Below, piece by piece: positions 31,358-43,300 of a stretch of 64,000 bases of DNA. Source of the DNA: Photobacterium marinum (GTDB taxonomy: Bacteria; Pseudomonadota; Gammaproteobacteria; Enterobacterales; Vibrionaceae). The translations under genes were made by a program, and so were the position numbers. The DNA lies in contig NZ_AMZO01000011.1 of assembly GCF_000331515.1 (NCBI RefSeq), positions 62,001-126,000 on the forward strand, read 5' to 3'. The stretch's first letter is position 1; every line of letters begins with the position of its first letter. The notes beneath the pieces were generated by a model. That model was not told the origin of the DNA. It searched no databases and was given only the letters and a program-made list of their open reading frames with translations.

Positions 31358-31383
31358 ATGCACCCACAGGTCTGTGAGTGCAT
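31358..31383. promoter_or_regulatory. 26-bp near-perfect palindrome downstream of dapB
   Basis: ATGCACCCACAG and CTGTGAGTGCAT match with one mismatch around GT. There is no T-run on either side, so it is more like an operator or RNA-stability element than a terminator. It lies between dapB and carA. Confidence 0.45.
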
Positions 31384-31446
31384 ATCAATGTAATTGGCTG
31401 GAATAGTTACCGCAGAAAGGAAATTTGGCAGTAATTGCGGAGATAC

Positions 31447-32351
<905 letters not shown>

Positions 32352-32378
32352 AAACCGATTGTATTCTTCCAGCAAGGC

Positions 32379-33320
32379 TTATACGTTCTTGACCTGAAGT
32401 TCACGTGGCACTTCGAAGAACATATTCTCTTCCCGACCGGTCAGCTCCTCAACTTCTGCACCGCTTAGCTGACGGATTCGCTCAATGATCTGGTTAACCA
32501 GTTCTTCCGGTGCCGAAGCTCCGGCTGTAATCCCCACTTTCGCTTTACCTTCGAACCATTCAGGCTGGATATCTTCCGGACAGTCCGTCAGACAACCCGG
32601 CGTTCCCAGCTTCTCAGCCAGTTCACGCAGACGGTTTGAGTTAGACGAATTCTTTGAGCCAACAACAATCACCACATCTACCGACTTCGCCATTTCACGC
32701 ACAGCATCCTGTCGGTTTTGAGTTGCATAACAGATATCATCTTTACGCGGCCCCTGAATTTCAGGGAAAACCTCACGCAATTTAGCAATCACATCTGCAG
32801 TTTCATCGACAGACAGGGTTGTCTGGCTGACATAATGCAGGTTACTCGGATCTTTGACCTTCAGTTTTTCAACATCTTCCGGCCTCTCAACCAGGTACAT
32901 GCCACCTTCTTCGCTGGTGTACTGGCCCATGGTACCCTCAACTTCAGGGTGACCGGCATGACCAATCAGTACCACTTCCATATGGCGGCGACTGGCGCGC
33001 GCAACTTCCATATGGACTTTGGTTACCAACGGGCAGGTTGCATCAAACACTGTCAGCTGGCGGGCTTTCGCTTCATTGCGAACAGCCTGAGATACGCCGT
33101 GGGCAGAGAAAATCACAATATTGTCATCCGGCACTTCGTGCAGTTCTTCGACAAAAATAGCACCACGTTGCTTAAGACCTTCGACCACAAAACGGTTATG
33201 GACGACTTCATGGCGAACATAAATTGGCGGTTGATACAGTTCCAGTGCACGTTCAACGATACTGATCGCACGGTCTACGCCGGCACAAAAACCGCGTGGG
33301 TTGGCTAATAAGATTTTCAT
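32379..33320 (-). CDS. ispH: HMB-PP reductase IspH (LytB)
   Basis: 313 residues. It is the last enzyme of the MEP isoprenoid pathway, producing IPP and DMAPP with a 4Fe-4S cluster. The three cluster cysteines are in [11 protein letters not shown] (12), [12 protein letters not shown] (about 96) and TDCPEDIQ (about 197). It starts 12 bases after fkpB, in the usual lspA-fkpB-ispH order. Confidence 0.97.
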   Translation of the reverse strand: MKILLANPRGFCAGVDRAISIVERALELYQPPIYVRHEVVHNRFVVEGLKQRGAIFVEELHEVPDDNIVIFSAHGVSQAVRNEAKARQLTVFDATCPLVTKVHMEVARASRRHMEVVLIGHAGHPEVEGTMGQYTSEEGGMYLVERPEDVEKLKVKDPSNLHYVSQTTLSVDETADVIAKLREVFPEIQGPRKDDICYATQNRQDAVREMAKSVDVVIVVGSKNSSNSNRLRELAEKLGTPGCLTDCPEDIQPEWFEGKAKVGITAGASAPEELVNQIIERIRQLSGAEVEELTGREENMFFEVPRELQVKNV

Positions 33321-33332
33321 TGCTAACAGCTC

Positions 33333-33767
33333 TTAGTTTTCTATGGCCACAACTTCGACATCAAAAGTGACCCGTTGCCCGGCAAGCGGGTGATTGAAGT
33401 CAACGGTTACTGAGTCGCCGGCAACTTCTGTAATTATTCCTGGGATATCCTGACCATCAGGGCCACTGAAGGCAATAATGGTTCCCACCTCGGCAGGTGC
33501 ATCGGCACCGAATTTAGACAGTTCGAGATGGTGGATATTGTCGGGATTAGCCGGTCCGAAGGCATCTTTCGGCTCCAGTTTAAACGAGCTTTTCTGGCCA
33601 ACGCTCAGTCCCAACAGGCATTTTTCAAAATTTTCCGTCAGGCTACCATCGCCCATACGGAACTTTGCCGGTTTCCCCACTGCCTGGGTTGAATCTGCCA
33701 CTGAACCGTCATCGAGCTTAATGGCAAAGTGCATCAGAACTTCACTGTTTTCCTTGATAACCGACAT
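33333..33767 (-). CDS. fkpB: FKBP-type peptidyl-prolyl isomerase FkpB (SlpA)
   Basis: 144 residues. A SlyD-like FKBP fold with an insert-in-flap domain: VLMHFAIKLDDGSVADST, LLGLSVGQKSSFKLEPKDAFG and NHPLAGQRVTFDVEV. It starts at the ATG 33767 behind GGGAAG. It acts as a cytoplasmic prolyl isomerase/chaperone. It lies between lspA and ispH. Confidence 0.93.
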   Translation of the reverse strand: MSVIKENSEVLMHFAIKLDDGSVADSTQAVGKPAKFRMGDGSLTENFEKCLLGLSVGQKSSFKLEPKDAFGPANPDNIHHLELSKFGADAPAEVGTIIAFSGPDGQDIPGIITEVAGDSVTVDFNHPLAGQRVTFDVEVVAIEN

Positions 33768-33812
33768 GCTCACTTCCCTGAATTGAATATTTATAGCGCT
33801 CTTTTTACAACA

Positions 33813-33842
33813 AAGCGCCGCCCGTATCAACGGACAGCGCTT
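33813..33842 (-). promoter_or_regulatory. Intercistronic hairpin between lspA and fkpB
   Basis: AAGCGC/GCGCTT arms extended by GTCCGT/ACGGGC give about 13 pairs with a 4-base loop and no T-run. It is probably an mRNA-processing or stability element. Confidence 0.45.
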
Positions 33843-33865
33843 AAGGTTATAAGGTCTGATCGCTT

Positions 33866-34396
33866 TTAGCGGTTAACCGGTTGCTTGTCTTTATCGGCCA
33901 AAAAGCCTTCCAGGACAATCAGTCCGGCACCGACACAAATAGCGACATCGGCAATATTGAATGCCGGCCAGTGGTGCTTACCGATATAAAAATCCAGGAA
34001 GTCGACCACAAAGCCATGATACAAACGGTCAAACAAGTTACCGAGTGCACCACCGATAATCAGGGCATATGCACAATTTGCCAACTTATGGGAGGCCGGC
34101 GAGCGGCGCATCCAGAAGATAAGCAAACCACACACTGCAAGTGCAATCGCCGTAAACAACCAGCGCTGCCAACCACCAGCGTCACTCAAAAAGCTGAATG
34201 CCGCACCATAGTTGTGTACATACAGCAGATTAAAGAACGGCAGCAGCTCAATACGGTTAGGCCAACCGTATTCCATGGTATTCATAACCAGCAGCTTGCT
34301 GACAAAATCCATGACGAACACCAGGGCCGCCAGCCACAGCCAGCGAACTCCGGACTCTTTCAACGAGGGCATTTGTTTAGGCGATAACTTGATCAT
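33866..34396 (-). CDS. lspA: Prolipoprotein signal peptidase (signal peptidase II)
   Basis: 176 residues with four transmembrane segments. LspA removes signal peptides from diacylated prolipoproteins. The two catalytic aspartates lie in [21 protein letters not shown] and [11 protein letters not shown]. Its ATG overlaps the ileS stop (TAATG), so it is translationally coupled. The lgt gene elsewhere in the window makes its substrate. Confidence 0.96.
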   Translation of the reverse strand: MIKLSPKQMPSLKESGVRWLWLAALVFVMDFVSKLLVMNTMEYGWPNRIELLPFFNLLYVHNYGAAFSFLSDAGGWQRWLFTAIALAVCGLLIFWMRRSPASHKLANCAYALIIGGALGNLFDRLYHGFVVDFLDFYIGKHHWPAFNIADVAICVGAGLIVLEGFLADKDKQPVNR

Positions 34397-37260
34397 TAGG
34401 CAAACTTACGCTCTTCACCTTTACCGTCAATGTTGCTTACACAACGACCACAAACTTCTTCGTGACCTTCGATAGTGCCTACATCCGCAACGTGGTGCCA
34501 GCAACGATCACACTTCGCAGCTTCTGACGCTTTAACTGTTACATACAGACCTTCAACGTCAGTTTCCTGTGCACCTTCCGGCTTGCTGTCAGCAACAACA
34601 ACGTCAGCTTTAGAAGTCAGCAGAACGAAACGCAGTTCGTCTTCCAGCTTGTTCAGCTTCGCTGCCAGCTCTTCATTTGCAGCCAGTGTTACTTCAGCCT
34701 GCAGGGCACCGCCGATAACTTTATCTTTACGTGCACCTTCCAGCAGTTTGTTCACAGCACCACGAACGTGCTGGATCTCAGCCCAGAATTCGTTGCTCAG
34801 CTCTTCACCTTCTGCCAGACCGAACAGACCTTCGTACCACTCACCCGTGAATACGAACTTGTCGCGCTGCTCACCATTACCTTGAGAAGCTGGCATTTCA
34901 TTCCAGATCTCGTCAGCAGTGAACGACATGATTGGTGCCATCCAGCGAACCAGAGCTTCAACAATGTAGTACAGAGCAGTCTGACAGCTGCGTTGTGCGT
35001 GGCCACCGCGCTTCGCAGTGTACTGACGGTCTTTGATTACATCCAGGTAGAATGAACCCATTTCAACCGAACAGAACTGCATCAGGCGCTGAGTTACTGC
35101 GTGCAGGTTGTAATCATCGTAAGCCTTGATGATTTCTTCCTGTGCAGCTTTCGCACGGCCAACAGCCCAGCGATCCAGAGCAACCATATCTTCTGCCGCT
35201 ACACAGTCAGTTTCAGGGTTGAAACCGCTCAGGTTAGCAAGGAAGAAACGTGCTGTGTTACGGATACGGCGGTAAGCATCAGCAGAACGCTTCAGGATTT
35301 CATCAGAAACGGCAACTTCACCGGTGTAGTCAGTTGATGCAACCCACAGACGCAGAATATCAGCACCCAGCTTGTTAGTTACATCTTTCGGTGCAACAAC
35401 GTTACCGATAGATTTCGACATTTTACGGCCCTGACCGTCAACAACGAAACCGTGAGTCAGCACTTGCTTATAAGGAGCTTTACCCTTCATTGCAACAGAA
35501 GAGATCAGTGAAGACTGGAACCAGCCACGGTGCTGGTCAGAACCTTCAAGATACAGATCGGCACTGTTGCCATTGTATTCTTCGCGGCTGTCTACAACTG
35601 AGAAGTGAGTAACACCTGAATCGAACCAAACGTCCAGAGTATCAAGTACTTTCTCGTAATTAGCCGCATCTTCTTCACCCATCAGCTCAGCAGGTTCTAC
35701 ATCCCACCATGCCTGGATACCTTTTTCTTCCACCAGCTTAGCTACTTTTTCAATCAGCTCGCTGGTATTAGGGTGAAGATCCTGAGTTTCTTTGTGAACG
35801 AACAGTGCGATTGGCACACCCCAAGTACGCTGACGAGAGATACACCATTCAGGGCGACCTTCAACCATACCTTCGATACGGCTCTGACCCCATTCAGGCA
35901 TCCACTGAACACTCTTAATTTCTTCCAGCGCTTTTGCACGCAGGCCTGCCTGATCCATCGATACGAACCACTGTGGAGTCGCACGGAAGATGATTGGCGT
36001 CTTGTGGCGCCAGCAATGCGGGTAGCTGTGCTCGTAAGCGTGGTGGTGCAGCAGTGCGCCGTGCTCTTTCAGCGTTTCAACAACAGCATCGTTCGCCTTA
36101 AATACGTGCTGACCGGCAAACAGTTCTGTATCCGGCAGGTAAACACCGTTGCTGCCCACTGGGTTAGCAACTTCCAGACCGTATTTCTGACCAACTGCAA
36201 AGTCTTCCTGACCGTGGCCAGGTGCTGTGTGTACACAGCCTGTACCAGAATCAGTCGTTACGTGATCGCCAAGGATCACAGGAACATCGAAGCTATAGAA
36301 CGGATGGTTGAAACGAACCAGCTCCAGCTCGGCACCTTTACAGAAACCAAGGTTACGGTATTGCTCGATACCGGCACGATCCATTACGTCTTTAGCCAGC
36401 TCAGCAGCAACAATCAGACGCTCAGAAGGCTGTTCACTATCAGAGCCACCTTCAGTCTGGATCAGTACGTATTCCAGATCATCACGGATAGCAACGGCAC
36501 GGTTAGCTGGCAGAGTCCATGGTGTTGTTGTCCAGATAACAATAGACACATCACCCTGACCTTCGTGGCCTTCAGCACAATCGAACTTAGCTACAACCGC
36601 CGCTTCGTCAACCGCTTTGAATTTTACGTCGATAGACGGTGAAACTTTATCTTTATATTCAACTTCTGCTTCAGCCAATGCTGAACCACAGTCAGTACAC
36701 CAGTGAACAGGTTTGAAACCTTTCAGCAGGTGGCCCTGGTCTGCAATTTTACCCAGAGAGCGAATGATGTTCGCTTCTGTTGCAAAATCCATAGTGCGGT
36801 AAGGCTTGTCCCACTCACCCAATACACCCAGACGCATGAAGCTTTCTTTCTGACCTTCAACCTGACCAGCAGCGTAAGTACGGCATTTCTCGCGGAATTC
36901 AGCCGCAGTCACTTTCTGGCCTGGCTTGCCAACTTTCTTCTCTACCATCAATTCGATTGGCAGACCGTGGCAGTCCCAGCCAGGAATGTATGGTGCGTTA
37001 AAGCCAGACAGAGTCTTTGACTTAATAATAATGTCTTTAAGAATCTTGTTCAGTGCGTGACCAATGTGAATATCACCGTTGGCATATGGAGGGCCATCGT
37101 GTAATACGAAGGATTTTTTACCCTTCTTGGCTTTACGGATTTCACCGTAAAGGTCTTCATCATACCAACGCTTAAGCATCGCAGGCTCACGGTTAGCTAG
37201 ATTGCCTCGCATCGGAAACCCTGTTTCAGGCAAATTCAGGGTATCTTTGTAGTCGCTCAT
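34396..37260 (-). CDS. ileS: Isoleucyl-tRNA synthetase
   Basis: 954 residues, full length. It is a class I synthetase with HIGH motif ([14 protein letters not shown], about 58-67), KMSKS motif ([10 protein letters not shown], about 610), an editing domain with [13 protein letters not shown], and the C-terminal zinc ribbon CDRCWHH...CGRC. It overlaps ribF by four bases (ATGA) and lspA by one, so ribF-ileS-lspA are coupled. Confidence 0.97.
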   Translation of the reverse strand: MSDYKDTLNLPETGFPMRGNLANREPAMLKRWYDEDLYGEIRKAKKGKKSFVLHDGPPYANGDIHIGHALNKILKDIIIKSKTLSGFNAPYIPGWDCHGLPIELMVEKKVGKPGQKVTAAEFREKCRTYAAGQVEGQKESFMRLGVLGEWDKPYRTMDFATEANIIRSLGKIADQGHLLKGFKPVHWCTDCGSALAEAEVEYKDKVSPSIDVKFKAVDEAAVVAKFDCAEGHEGQGDVSIVIWTTTPWTLPANRAVAIRDDLEYVLIQTEGGSDSEQPSERLIVAAELAKDVMDRAGIEQYRNLGFCKGAELELVRFNHPFYSFDVPVILGDHVTTDSGTGCVHTAPGHGQEDFAVGQKYGLEVANPVGSNGVYLPDTELFAGQHVFKANDAVVETLKEHGALLHHHAYEHSYPHCWRHKTPIIFRATPQWFVSMDQAGLRAKALEEIKSVQWMPEWGQSRIEGMVEGRPEWCISRQRTWGVPIALFVHKETQDLHPNTSELIEKVAKLVEEKGIQAWWDVEPAELMGEEDAANYEKVLDTLDVWFDSGVTHFSVVDSREEYNGNSADLYLEGSDQHRGWFQSSLISSVAMKGKAPYKQVLTHGFVVDGQGRKMSKSIGNVVAPKDVTNKLGADILRLWVASTDYTGEVAVSDEILKRSADAYRRIRNTARFFLANLSGFNPETDCVAAEDMVALDRWAVGRAKAAQEEIIKAYDDYNLHAVTQRLMQFCSVEMGSFYLDVIKDRQYTAKRGGHAQRSCQTALYYIVEALVRWMAPIMSFTADEIWNEMPASQGNGEQRDKFVFTGEWYEGLFGLAEGEELSNEFWAEIQHVRGAVNKLLEGARKDKVIGGALQAEVTLAANEELAAKLNKLEDELRFVLLTSKADVVVADSKPEGAQETDVEGLYVTVKASEAAKCDRCWHHVADVGTIEGHEEVCGRCVSNIDGKGEERKFA

Positions 37261-38228
37261 TGATTCTCGATTCCGTTACTTGGGCGAAATTGGACATTAT
37301 TACGCTCAGACAGCCACACCCGTGCTGTTTGAGCATCACGCTCTATTTGCGCTTTCAGCGCATCAAATGATTCAAATTTAATTTCGTCACGCAGCTTATG
37401 ACGCAGCACGACTTCAATCTGGCGTCCGTAGAGATCAGATTTAAAATCAAACAGGTGTACTTCCAGTTGCTGGCGCACACCATTAACTGTCGGTCGGTGG
37501 CCAACATTGGCAACTCCGGGAAGCGGAGCACCATCAACACCGAAAACCTCTACAGCGTAAACACCGGAGACCGGTGATACCCGCCGTTTAAGAGGTACAT
37601 TTGCTGTAGGAAAACCGATAGTCCGGCCCAGTTTACGTCCATGGGAGACGCGTCCGCCGATAGTATACGGACGGCCAAGCATCGACTCTGCCAGCGGCAA
37701 ATCATTATTTGCCAGGGCCTGACGAATTGCCGTACTGCTGACACGTTGTTCAGAAACGCAAAAGCTCTGGGTACTGACAACCGTAAAACCGAACTCTTTC
37801 CCCGCAGCTTCTAGCATAGCAAAATTCCCGCTCCGGCCTTTTCCGAAGCAAAAATCATCACCAACAACCAGAAACTTAACACCCAATTGCTCTACCAACA
37901 AGCGGCGAACAAAATCTCGCGGTGACATATTGGCGAAATGGGCATTAAAATTGACACAAAACAAACGATCCATTCCCAGCTGTTTCAATTGCTGGTACTT
38001 ATCTCGGAACCGCGTCAGTCTGGCCGGGGCATTATCCCCTGCAAACAATTCCATCGGCTGAGGCTCAAAGCTCATCACAGTTGCCGGCCAGCCCAGTTCT
38101 TTGGCTTTGGCCTGCACCTGGCGCAACACCGCCTGATGACCTAAGTGAACACCATCAAAGTTACCAATCGTCAACACGCTTCCGTGATGCTCTGGCTTGA
38201 TATTATGTATACCTCGGATTAATTCCAT
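37257..38228 (-). CDS. ribF: Bifunctional riboflavin kinase / FAD synthetase
   Basis: 323 residues. The N-terminal FMN adenylyltransferase domain has [19 protein letters not shown], and the C-terminal riboflavin kinase domain has [15 protein letters not shown]. It makes FMN and then FAD. It overlaps the ileS start by four bases. Confidence 0.96.
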   Translation of the reverse strand: MELIRGIHNIKPEHHGSVLTIGNFDGVHLGHQAVLRQVQAKAKELGWPATVMSFEPQPMELFAGDNAPARLTRFRDKYQQLKQLGMDRLFCVNFNAHFANMSPRDFVRRLLVEQLGVKFLVVGDDFCFGKGRSGNFAMLEAAGKEFGFTVVSTQSFCVSEQRVSSTAIRQALANNDLPLAESMLGRPYTIGGRVSHGRKLGRTIGFPTANVPLKRRVSPVSGVYAVEVFGVDGAPLPGVANVGHRPTVNGVRQQLEVHLFDFKSDLYGRQIEVVLRHKLRDEIKFESFDALKAQIERDAQTARVWLSERNNVQFRPSNGIENQ

Positions 38229-38289
38229 GCGCCGCTTTAATTTTCGCAGAGTGAAAAACTGACGGATTATATACTACTCTGAGCCCATC

Positions 38290-38310
38290 ATACCAATCGG
38301 AATCATTTTC
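38290..38310. repeat. Third copy of the ATACCAA(T/A)CGGAA repeat
   Basis: ATACCAATCGGAATCATTTTC lies in the ribF-murJ spacer and is related to the two copies at 5613-5704. Confidence 0.5.
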
Positions 38311-38342
38311 CCGCTGGCTGATATCATATTTCAGGCAAGAGC

Positions 38343-39902
38343 TTAGCCCTCAGCCTTCAGATGATGAAGGCGTATCCCCAGAACAACAACCGTCCCCAGA
38401 TACACTAGCGCTCCTACAGCAATCAAACCACCCAGCCACATTACTCGAGCGCTCAGTGTCCAGGCCAGCCAGTGATCCATTGCCGGCAGAGCCCAAAGCA
38501 AAGCCGCAACCATAGCTGCACCAGCTAATACCAGACGCGCAACAAACAGCAGTGTTGTTTTGCTGATTCGGTAAACATTCGCCATATGCAGGCCTCGGTA
38601 CAGCAGTGCCGCATTAACCAGAGCCGACAGAGCTGTGGCCATTGCCAGGCCAATGTAACCATACAAATAAGCAAAGATGGCGTTAAACACCATATTGGTA
38701 AACATTGCGATAATACCGAAGCGTACCGGTGTCTTGGTATCCTGGCGGGCATAGTACCCCGGAGCCAGTACTTTAATTAGCATAAAGTTAAGCAAACCAG
38801 AAGCGTAAGCCAGTAATGACAACGAAGCCTGCTCTACATCGGTTGGTGAAAACTCACCTCGCATAAACAGCACCATCAGCATTGGCTTCGCCAGAACCAT
38901 CAGGCCGAGCATGGCAGGGATCCCCAGTAGCAAAACCATACGCACGCCCCAATCCATGGTGTGAGCAAAATGCTCGCTTGATTGTTCTACATGCTTACGT
39001 GACAGCGCAGGTAAGATCACTGTTGCTATCGCAATGCCGAACAGCCCCAGCGGGAATTCCAGCAAGCGGTCGGAGTAATACAGCCAACTGATTGAACCTG
39101 TTGTCAGGAAGCTGGCAATAAAGGTATCGAACAGCAAATTGATCTGGCTGACAGACACACCGAACAGTGCCGGGATCATCAGGGTGCGGATTTTTACTAC
39201 CCCAGGATCGTTCCAGCCCCATTGCGGTTTAGCCAGCATACCCTCTTTATATAGGAATGGGATTTGGAATAAGAACTGAATCAGGCCACCAAGGAAAACA
39301 CCGATCGCCAGACCAATTTCCGGCTGAGGCAGGTTCGGAGCCAGAAACCAGGCACAACCAATAATGGCAACATTAAGAAAAACAGGCGTAAAAGAAGAAA
39401 CCGCAAACTTACCCAGGGTATTGAGGATTGCGCCAGACAGCGCAACAAAGGTAATAAACCACAGGTAAGGAAAAGTGATTTTTAGCAACAGGCTCGCCAG
39501 CTCAAACTTAGGCGCTGCCGGCCCACCGTGCAGCCAATCAATAAACCAGCCGGCACCGAATAGCGCGGTTACGACACCAGAGCCCAGAATACCGAACAGG
39601 GTTACCACGGAAACGATGACCCCGAGAGTACCCGAGGCTCGAGCAATCAACTGGCGGGTCTTATCCATATCGCCGGCAGCATGGCTTTCAGTAAGCACAG
39701 GCACAAAAGCCTGAGAGAATGCTCCTTCAGCAAATAAACGGCGCAAAAAGTTAGGAATTTTGTTAGCAAAGAAGAAAACATCGGCTGCAGCTCCGGCTCC
39801 CATTAGGTTTGCCACCACAACATCTCGCACCAATCCAAGAACCCGAGAGACCAATGTCATGGTGCTGACAATCAGTCCAGAGCGCAAAAGACGCTTACTC
39901 AC
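38343..39902 (-). CDS. murJ: Lipid II flippase MurJ
   Basis: 519 residues, about 14 transmembrane helices, MOP superfamily. MurJ moves lipid II across the inner membrane for peptidoglycan synthesis. The N-terminal block GLVRDVVVANLMGAGAAADVFFFANKIPNFLRRLFAEGAFSQAF (only parts quoted in family signatures) and the R-D-E-rich cavity residues are typical of MviN/MurJ. It is divergent from rpsT and upstream of ribF. Confidence 0.95.
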   Translation of the reverse strand: MSKRLLRSGLIVSTMTLVSRVLGLVRDVVVANLMGAGAAADVFFFANKIPNFLRRLFAEGAFSQAFVPVLTESHAAGDMDKTRQLIARASGTLGVIVSVVTLFGILGSGVVTALFGAGWFIDWLHGGPAAPKFELASLLLKITFPYLWFITFVALSGAILNTLGKFAVSSFTPVFLNVAIIGCAWFLAPNLPQPEIGLAIGVFLGGLIQFLFQIPFLYKEGMLAKPQWGWNDPGVVKIRTLMIPALFGVSVSQINLLFDTFIASFLTTGSISWLYYSDRLLEFPLGLFGIAIATVILPALSRKHVEQSSEHFAHTMDWGVRMVLLLGIPAMLGLMVLAKPMLMVLFMRGEFSPTDVEQASLSLLAYASGLLNFMLIKVLAPGYYARQDTKTPVRFGIIAMFTNMVFNAIFAYLYGYIGLAMATALSALVNAALLYRGLHMANVYRISKTTLLFVARLVLAGAAMVAALLWALPAMDHWLAWTLSARVMWLGGLIAVGALVYLGTVVVLGIRLHHLKAEG

Positions 39903-39998
39903 AAAAAAAACCTCATAAAGATAGCTCAGAAAAGGTGACTTCCGAACCTAAATGCTGGTAAAATCTGCCGCCATATTAACCGTGTTAATCCGCAAGTG

Positions 39999-40012
39999 CC
40001 AAACATGTTTGG
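39999..40012. promoter_or_regulatory. Perfect 14-bp palindrome in the murJ-rpsT spacer
   Basis: CCAAACATGTTTGG lies about 26 bases upstream of the predicted rpsT -35 box. It is a possible operator; no regulator is identified. Confidence 0.4.
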
Positions 40013-40037
40013 TTCGGCGGTTCTTTGCACAAATCAT

Positions 40038-40066
40038 TTGACATTCTCTGGTTAAGCAGGCATAGT
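40038..40066 (+). promoter_or_regulatory. rpsT promoter
   Basis: TTGACA (40038-40043) and CATAGT (40061-40066) are 17 bases apart, 45 bases before the rpsT start. Confidence 0.65.
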
Positions 40067-40110
40067 CCTCGGCCTTAAATTGTCACCGTACCAAGATTTG
40101 GGAGTTACCC

Positions 40111-40371
40111 TTGGCAAATATCAAATCTGCTAAGAAACGTGCTATCACTTCAGAAAAACGTCGCCAGCACAACGCTAGCCGTCGTTCTATGATGCGCACT
40201 TTCTTCAAAAAAGTTATTGCTGCAATCGAAGCTGGCAACAAAGAAGCTGCTACTCAAGCTTTCGCTGAAATGCAACCTGTTATGGACCGCATGGCTACTA
40301 AAGGCCTGATCCACAAAAACAAAGCTGCACGTCACAAAGCTCGTCTAGCTGCTAAAATCAAAGCTCTTTAA
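40111..40371 (+). CDS. rpsT: 30S ribosomal protein S20
   Basis: 86 residues, very basic: [11 protein letters not shown] and [20 protein letters not shown]. The start codon is TTG, as in E. coli rpsT, where the UUG start takes part in autogenous repression. GGGAG precedes it. Its own promoter and terminator flank it. Confidence 0.97.
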   Translation: MANIKSAKKRAITSEKRRQHNASRRSMMRTFFKKVIAAIEAGNKEAATQAFAEMQPVMDRMATKGLIHKNKAARHKARLAAKIKAL

Positions 40372-40396
40372 TCTAAGAGTTGCGATTCAGTTATAA

Positions 40397-40424
40397 AAAA
40401 ACCGGCTAACGCCGGTTTTTTTAT
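40397..40424. terminator. Bidirectional terminator between rpsT and hlyU
   Basis: AAAAAACCGGC-TAAC-GCCGGTTTTTTT lies between convergent genes. Confidence 0.88.
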
Positions 40425-40441
40425 ATCCTAAAGCCTGAAGT

Positions 40442-40744
40442 TTACTGACCACCGCCACAGTACAACTTATGAAGCAGTTGCATCATCGCCTTCACTTCTT
40501 CACTTTTTAAACGGTAGTAGACTGTTTGCGCCTCTTTGCGGGTATCAACCAGCCCATCACGCCTTAACCATGCTAAATGCTGGGATAGCGCAGACTGACT
40601 CAAACCGAGTTTTTCACTCATCATCCCAACCGACATTTCTTGCTCCAGCAAATAGCAAAGGATAAACAAACGTCGTTCATTCGCCATGGCTTTCAGCAGT
40701 GCTACGGCCTTCGGGGCATTTTGCTCCATCTGCTGTAGTTCCAT
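40442..40744 (-). CDS. hlyU: ArsR/SmtB-family regulator HlyU
   Basis: 100 residues with a winged helix-turn-helix: ALLKAMANERRLFILCYLL, then the recognition helix in LGLSQSALSQHLAWLRRDGLV, then RKEAQTVYYRL. It closely resembles HlyU of V. cholerae, V. vulnificus and V. anguillarum, which activates haemolysin/RTX genes by displacing H-NS. It lies beside rpsT, as in V. cholerae. HlyU-type proteins lack the metal-binding cysteine pair of ArsR; the only cysteines here (Cys 30 and one near the C-terminus) fit that. Its targets here are unknown. Confidence 0.88.
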   Translation of the reverse strand: MELQQMEQNAPKAVALLKAMANERRLFILCYLLEQEMSVGMMSEKLGLSQSALSQHLAWLRRDGLVDTRKEAQTVYYRLKSEEVKAMMQLLHKLYCGGGQ

Positions 40745-40854
40745 ACGTCCACCATCATTAAACTTAAGTTAATGCTAATGTACTTAATTTACGAGCGCAT
40801 TTCTAGCCGTAGCCGATGAAAAATCGTGCCAGAAGGAGCTTTATTTCAACAACG

Positions 40855-41739
40855 TTATTTAAACAACTTCCTAAAATCTGCCTCACAGATCTTCTTAACG
40901 GCCGGATGCATAATCATTCTTTCGGCAAAAATGACGTAATACTCTTCCTTGATTTCCTTTACCCGTTTCACTTCACGAATATTATTCGACTCAATCTCTT
41001 CAGCATAAATTGACGGAGCAACAAACATTGACTGATGATAAGCCCCGAACGCTTTCATCAATGCCGCATCATCAAACTCACCGAGGATATTTGGCGTAAT
41101 ACCCTGCTGATCAAACCAATGATGCAGTTTACGCCCCATTGCGGTCCGTCGGCCGGGAACCAAAAGCTTATAGTCTTCAATACAGGCTGGGAAATTCAGC
41201 GAATTAGTCGGCACCGAGCAGAAAAAGCTCATGCTCGACTCACCCAGCTTCTTACTATAAAGGCCGGGACTCTGCGTTGAGTCTACCGGGCAGTCCGACA
41301 GAATCATATCCAGCTTATGCTGAGACAACTGCTCAAGCAGCATTTCGTGAGTGGATTCATAACAACGCAAATGAATCCGTTCGTCTTCAGGGATACCTTC
41401 CAATAGCACCTTGCTGACAAGACGTTTAGACAGAGCGTCGGCGACCCCAACCTCAAGCAATTGGTTTTCCCGCTGGGTATAGTTCACGATATCCAGCATT
41501 TCGTAACTAAGATCGAACATCTTATCGGCGTACTTAAAGACCAACTGCCCCAGCTCCGTCGGCTCGATATTCCTACCGACCCGCTTGGTCAGCTTACCCT
41601 TCAGTCGCTCTTCCAGCGCCCGGATCTGACCTGTCACCGTTTGCGGCGCCAGGAATAAGGCATCAGCAGCTTTGGTCACTGAGCCCTGCTTACAGACCAT
41701 CCAAAAGTAATAGAGGTGATTGTAATTTAGGTGAGACAT
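40855..41739 (-). CDS. nhaR: LysR-family sodium-responsive activator NhaR
   Basis: 294 residues. The N-terminal HTH ([32 protein letters not shown]) and the co-inducer-binding domain match NhaR, which activates nhaA in response to Na+. It lies downstream of nhaA but behind a terminator, so it probably has its own transcription. In V. cholerae the gene also neighbours hlyU. Confidence 0.92.
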   Translation of the reverse strand: MSHLNYNHLYYFWMVCKQGSVTKAADALFLAPQTVTGQIRALEERLKGKLTKRVGRNIEPTELGQLVFKYADKMFDLSYEMLDIVNYTQRENQLLEVGVADALSKRLVSKVLLEGIPEDERIHLRCYESTHEMLLEQLSQHKLDMILSDCPVDSTQSPGLYSKKLGESSMSFFCSVPTNSLNFPACIEDYKLLVPGRRTAMGRKLHHWFDQQGITPNILGEFDDAALMKAFGAYHQSMFVAPSIYAEEIESNNIREVKRVKEIKEEYYVIFAERMIMHPAVKKICEADFRKLFK

Positions 41740-41766
41740 CCTGTTTTACTACTTCCCGGAAATGAA

Positions 41767-41806
41767 AAACCCCAAACGCGCAGCTTACGCTGTGCATTCG
41801 GGGTCT
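41767..41806 (-). terminator. Terminator of the nhaA operon
   Basis: On the minus strand a long imperfect stem starting CCCCGAATGC and ending GCGTTTGGGG has CAGC-GTAA-GCTG at its tip and is followed by TTTTT. Confidence 0.8.
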
Positions 41807-41835
41807 TCAACCGTTATTAGTCAGGATAAAGTGGT

Positions 41836-42117
41836 TCAGGAGGAAACTTCGCCCTCTTCAGGCTGAACCAATTCTTTCTGCGACTGAACAGATTTACGGT
41901 AACGCTCTCCTACACGCTGCTCCAGTGCTCGTGAGCGAAAATCATCTTCCGACTCAGACATCACTGTGGTTTCAACGCTAGCCTTACCGTGGCTAAGGCC
42001 GGCCAAATAGGCCTGGCACACTTCCGTATTAGTGTTCTCGGTACAGTCATTGTAATCAACTGACGCAAGAACCGCTGAAGATGACAACATTACAACGCTT
42101 AGAAGATAACGTTTCAT
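41836..42117 (-). CDS. Small exported protein of unknown function, linked to nhaA
   Basis: 93 residues with a signal peptide (about 1-18, MKRYLLSVVMLSSSAVLAS), then an acidic mature part with two cysteines (DCTENTNTEVCQAY) that could form a disulfide. The C-terminus is Glu/Gln-rich. The ATG starts one base after the nhaA stop, so it is translationally coupled to nhaA. I do not recognise the family. The coupling suggests a role in sodium/pH adaptation or simply co-regulation. Confidence 0.75.
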   Translation of the reverse strand: MKRYLLSVVMLSSSAVLASVDYNDCTENTNTEVCQAYLAGLSHGKASVETTVMSESEDDFRSRALEQRVGERYRKSVQSQKELVQPEEGEVSS

Positions 42118-42118
42118 A

Positions 42119-43279
42119 TTACGCCTCCGTTTTAGGCAAGGTACGACTTAACATGAAGTACCCCGTTAACGCTGCAATCGTCGAGCCCAGCAGAATCCCC
42201 AGACGCGAATAAGTGCTGAAGTCTTCTGGTGCGCCGACAAAAGCCAGCGAAGAGATAAAGATGGACATCGTAAAACCGATACCACACAGCACGGATACAG
42301 CAAAGATATGGGTAAAGCCAACACCATCAGGCAGCTTCGCCAAGCCAGTTTTCACAGCCATAACGCTTGCTGTAAAGATCCCCAGCGGCTTACCGATGAA
42401 CAAGCCAAGGGCAATACCCAGCGGTAACATAGATGTCAGGCCCGACAGAGACACGCCATCCAGTGAAATACCTGCGTTAGCAAATGCAAACAGCGGCAGA
42501 ATCATAAATGCGACATACGGGTGCAGTGCGTGTTCCATATGCTTCAGTGGTGACGCATGCTCTGAGCGATCACCGTCTTTACCTGCCAGCGGAATGGCAA
42601 AACCAAGTACCACACCAGCCAATGTCGCATGAACACCGGACTTCAATACGCTAATCCATAGAATCGCACCTACTGCCAAGTACCAGGAAATCTTGGTTAC
42701 ATTCTTCACATTCATCACGAACAATGCAGCGGTTGCAGCAAACGCGACAGCCAGAGCCAGGGTTGACAGATCACTACTGTAGAACAGAGCAATAATCACA
42801 ATAACACCAAGGTCATCAATAATTGCCAGTGCCAGCAAGAATACTTTCAGTGATACCGGAACGCGGCTGCCTAACAGGGCCATAATACCCAAAGCAAATG
42901 CGATATCGGTTGCTGCCGGGATCGCCCACCCCTTGACTGCCATCGGATCGGCAAAGTTAAACAGCGTATAAACCAGTGCCGGGGCAATCATGCCACCAAC
43001 CGCTGCGATAGCCGGGAAGATCGCTTTTTCTTTAGTATTCAGCGCACCTTCAATCAGCTCTCGTTTTACTTCCAGACCAATCAGCAGGAAGAAAATCGCC
43101 ATCAGGCCGTCGTTAATCCAGTGAGCAACAGACAGACCGGCAACATATGAATGCAGGGTGCCGTTATACAGCGGCTCCAGTGGCGAGTTCGCAATAATCA
43201 TCGCGATCGCTGCGGCAATGATCAGGATAATTCCGCCTGCAGACTCCATTTTGAGAAAATTACGAATTGCTTCGGCCAT
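42119..43279 (-). CDS. nhaA: Na+/H+ antiporter NhaA
   Basis: 386 residues, about 12 transmembrane helices. NhaA exports Na+ in exchange for two protons. The paired aspartates of the ion-binding site are in [20 protein letters not shown] (about 160), and the unwound helix regions are conserved. The AAGGAG ribosome-binding site is nine bases upstream. It forms an operon with the small gene downstream; nhaR follows. Confidence 0.96.
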   Translation of the reverse strand: MAEAIRNFLKMESAGGIILIIAAAIAMIIANSPLEPLYNGTLHSYVAGLSVAHWINDGLMAIFFLLIGLEVKRELIEGALNTKEKAIFPAIAAVGGMIAPALVYTLFNFADPMAVKGWAIPAATDIAFALGIMALLGSRVPVSLKVFLLALAIIDDLGVIVIIALFYSSDLSTLALAVAFAATAALFVMNVKNVTKISWYLAVGAILWISVLKSGVHATLAGVVLGFAIPLAGKDGDRSEHASPLKHMEHALHPYVAFMILPLFAFANAGISLDGVSLSGLTSMLPLGIALGLFIGKPLGIFTASVMAVKTGLAKLPDGVGFTHIFAVSVLCGIGFTMSIFISSLAFVGAPEDFSTYSRLGILLGSTIAALTGYFMLSRTLPKTEA

Positions 43280-43300
43280 CGACCGTAACTCCTTTACATG

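Noticed and set aside
31153-31383. 76-codon minus-strand frame between dapB and carA
   Set aside because: Very AT-rich with a Cys/Phe-heavy, low-complexity product; no Shine-Dalgarno; starts inside a palindrome.
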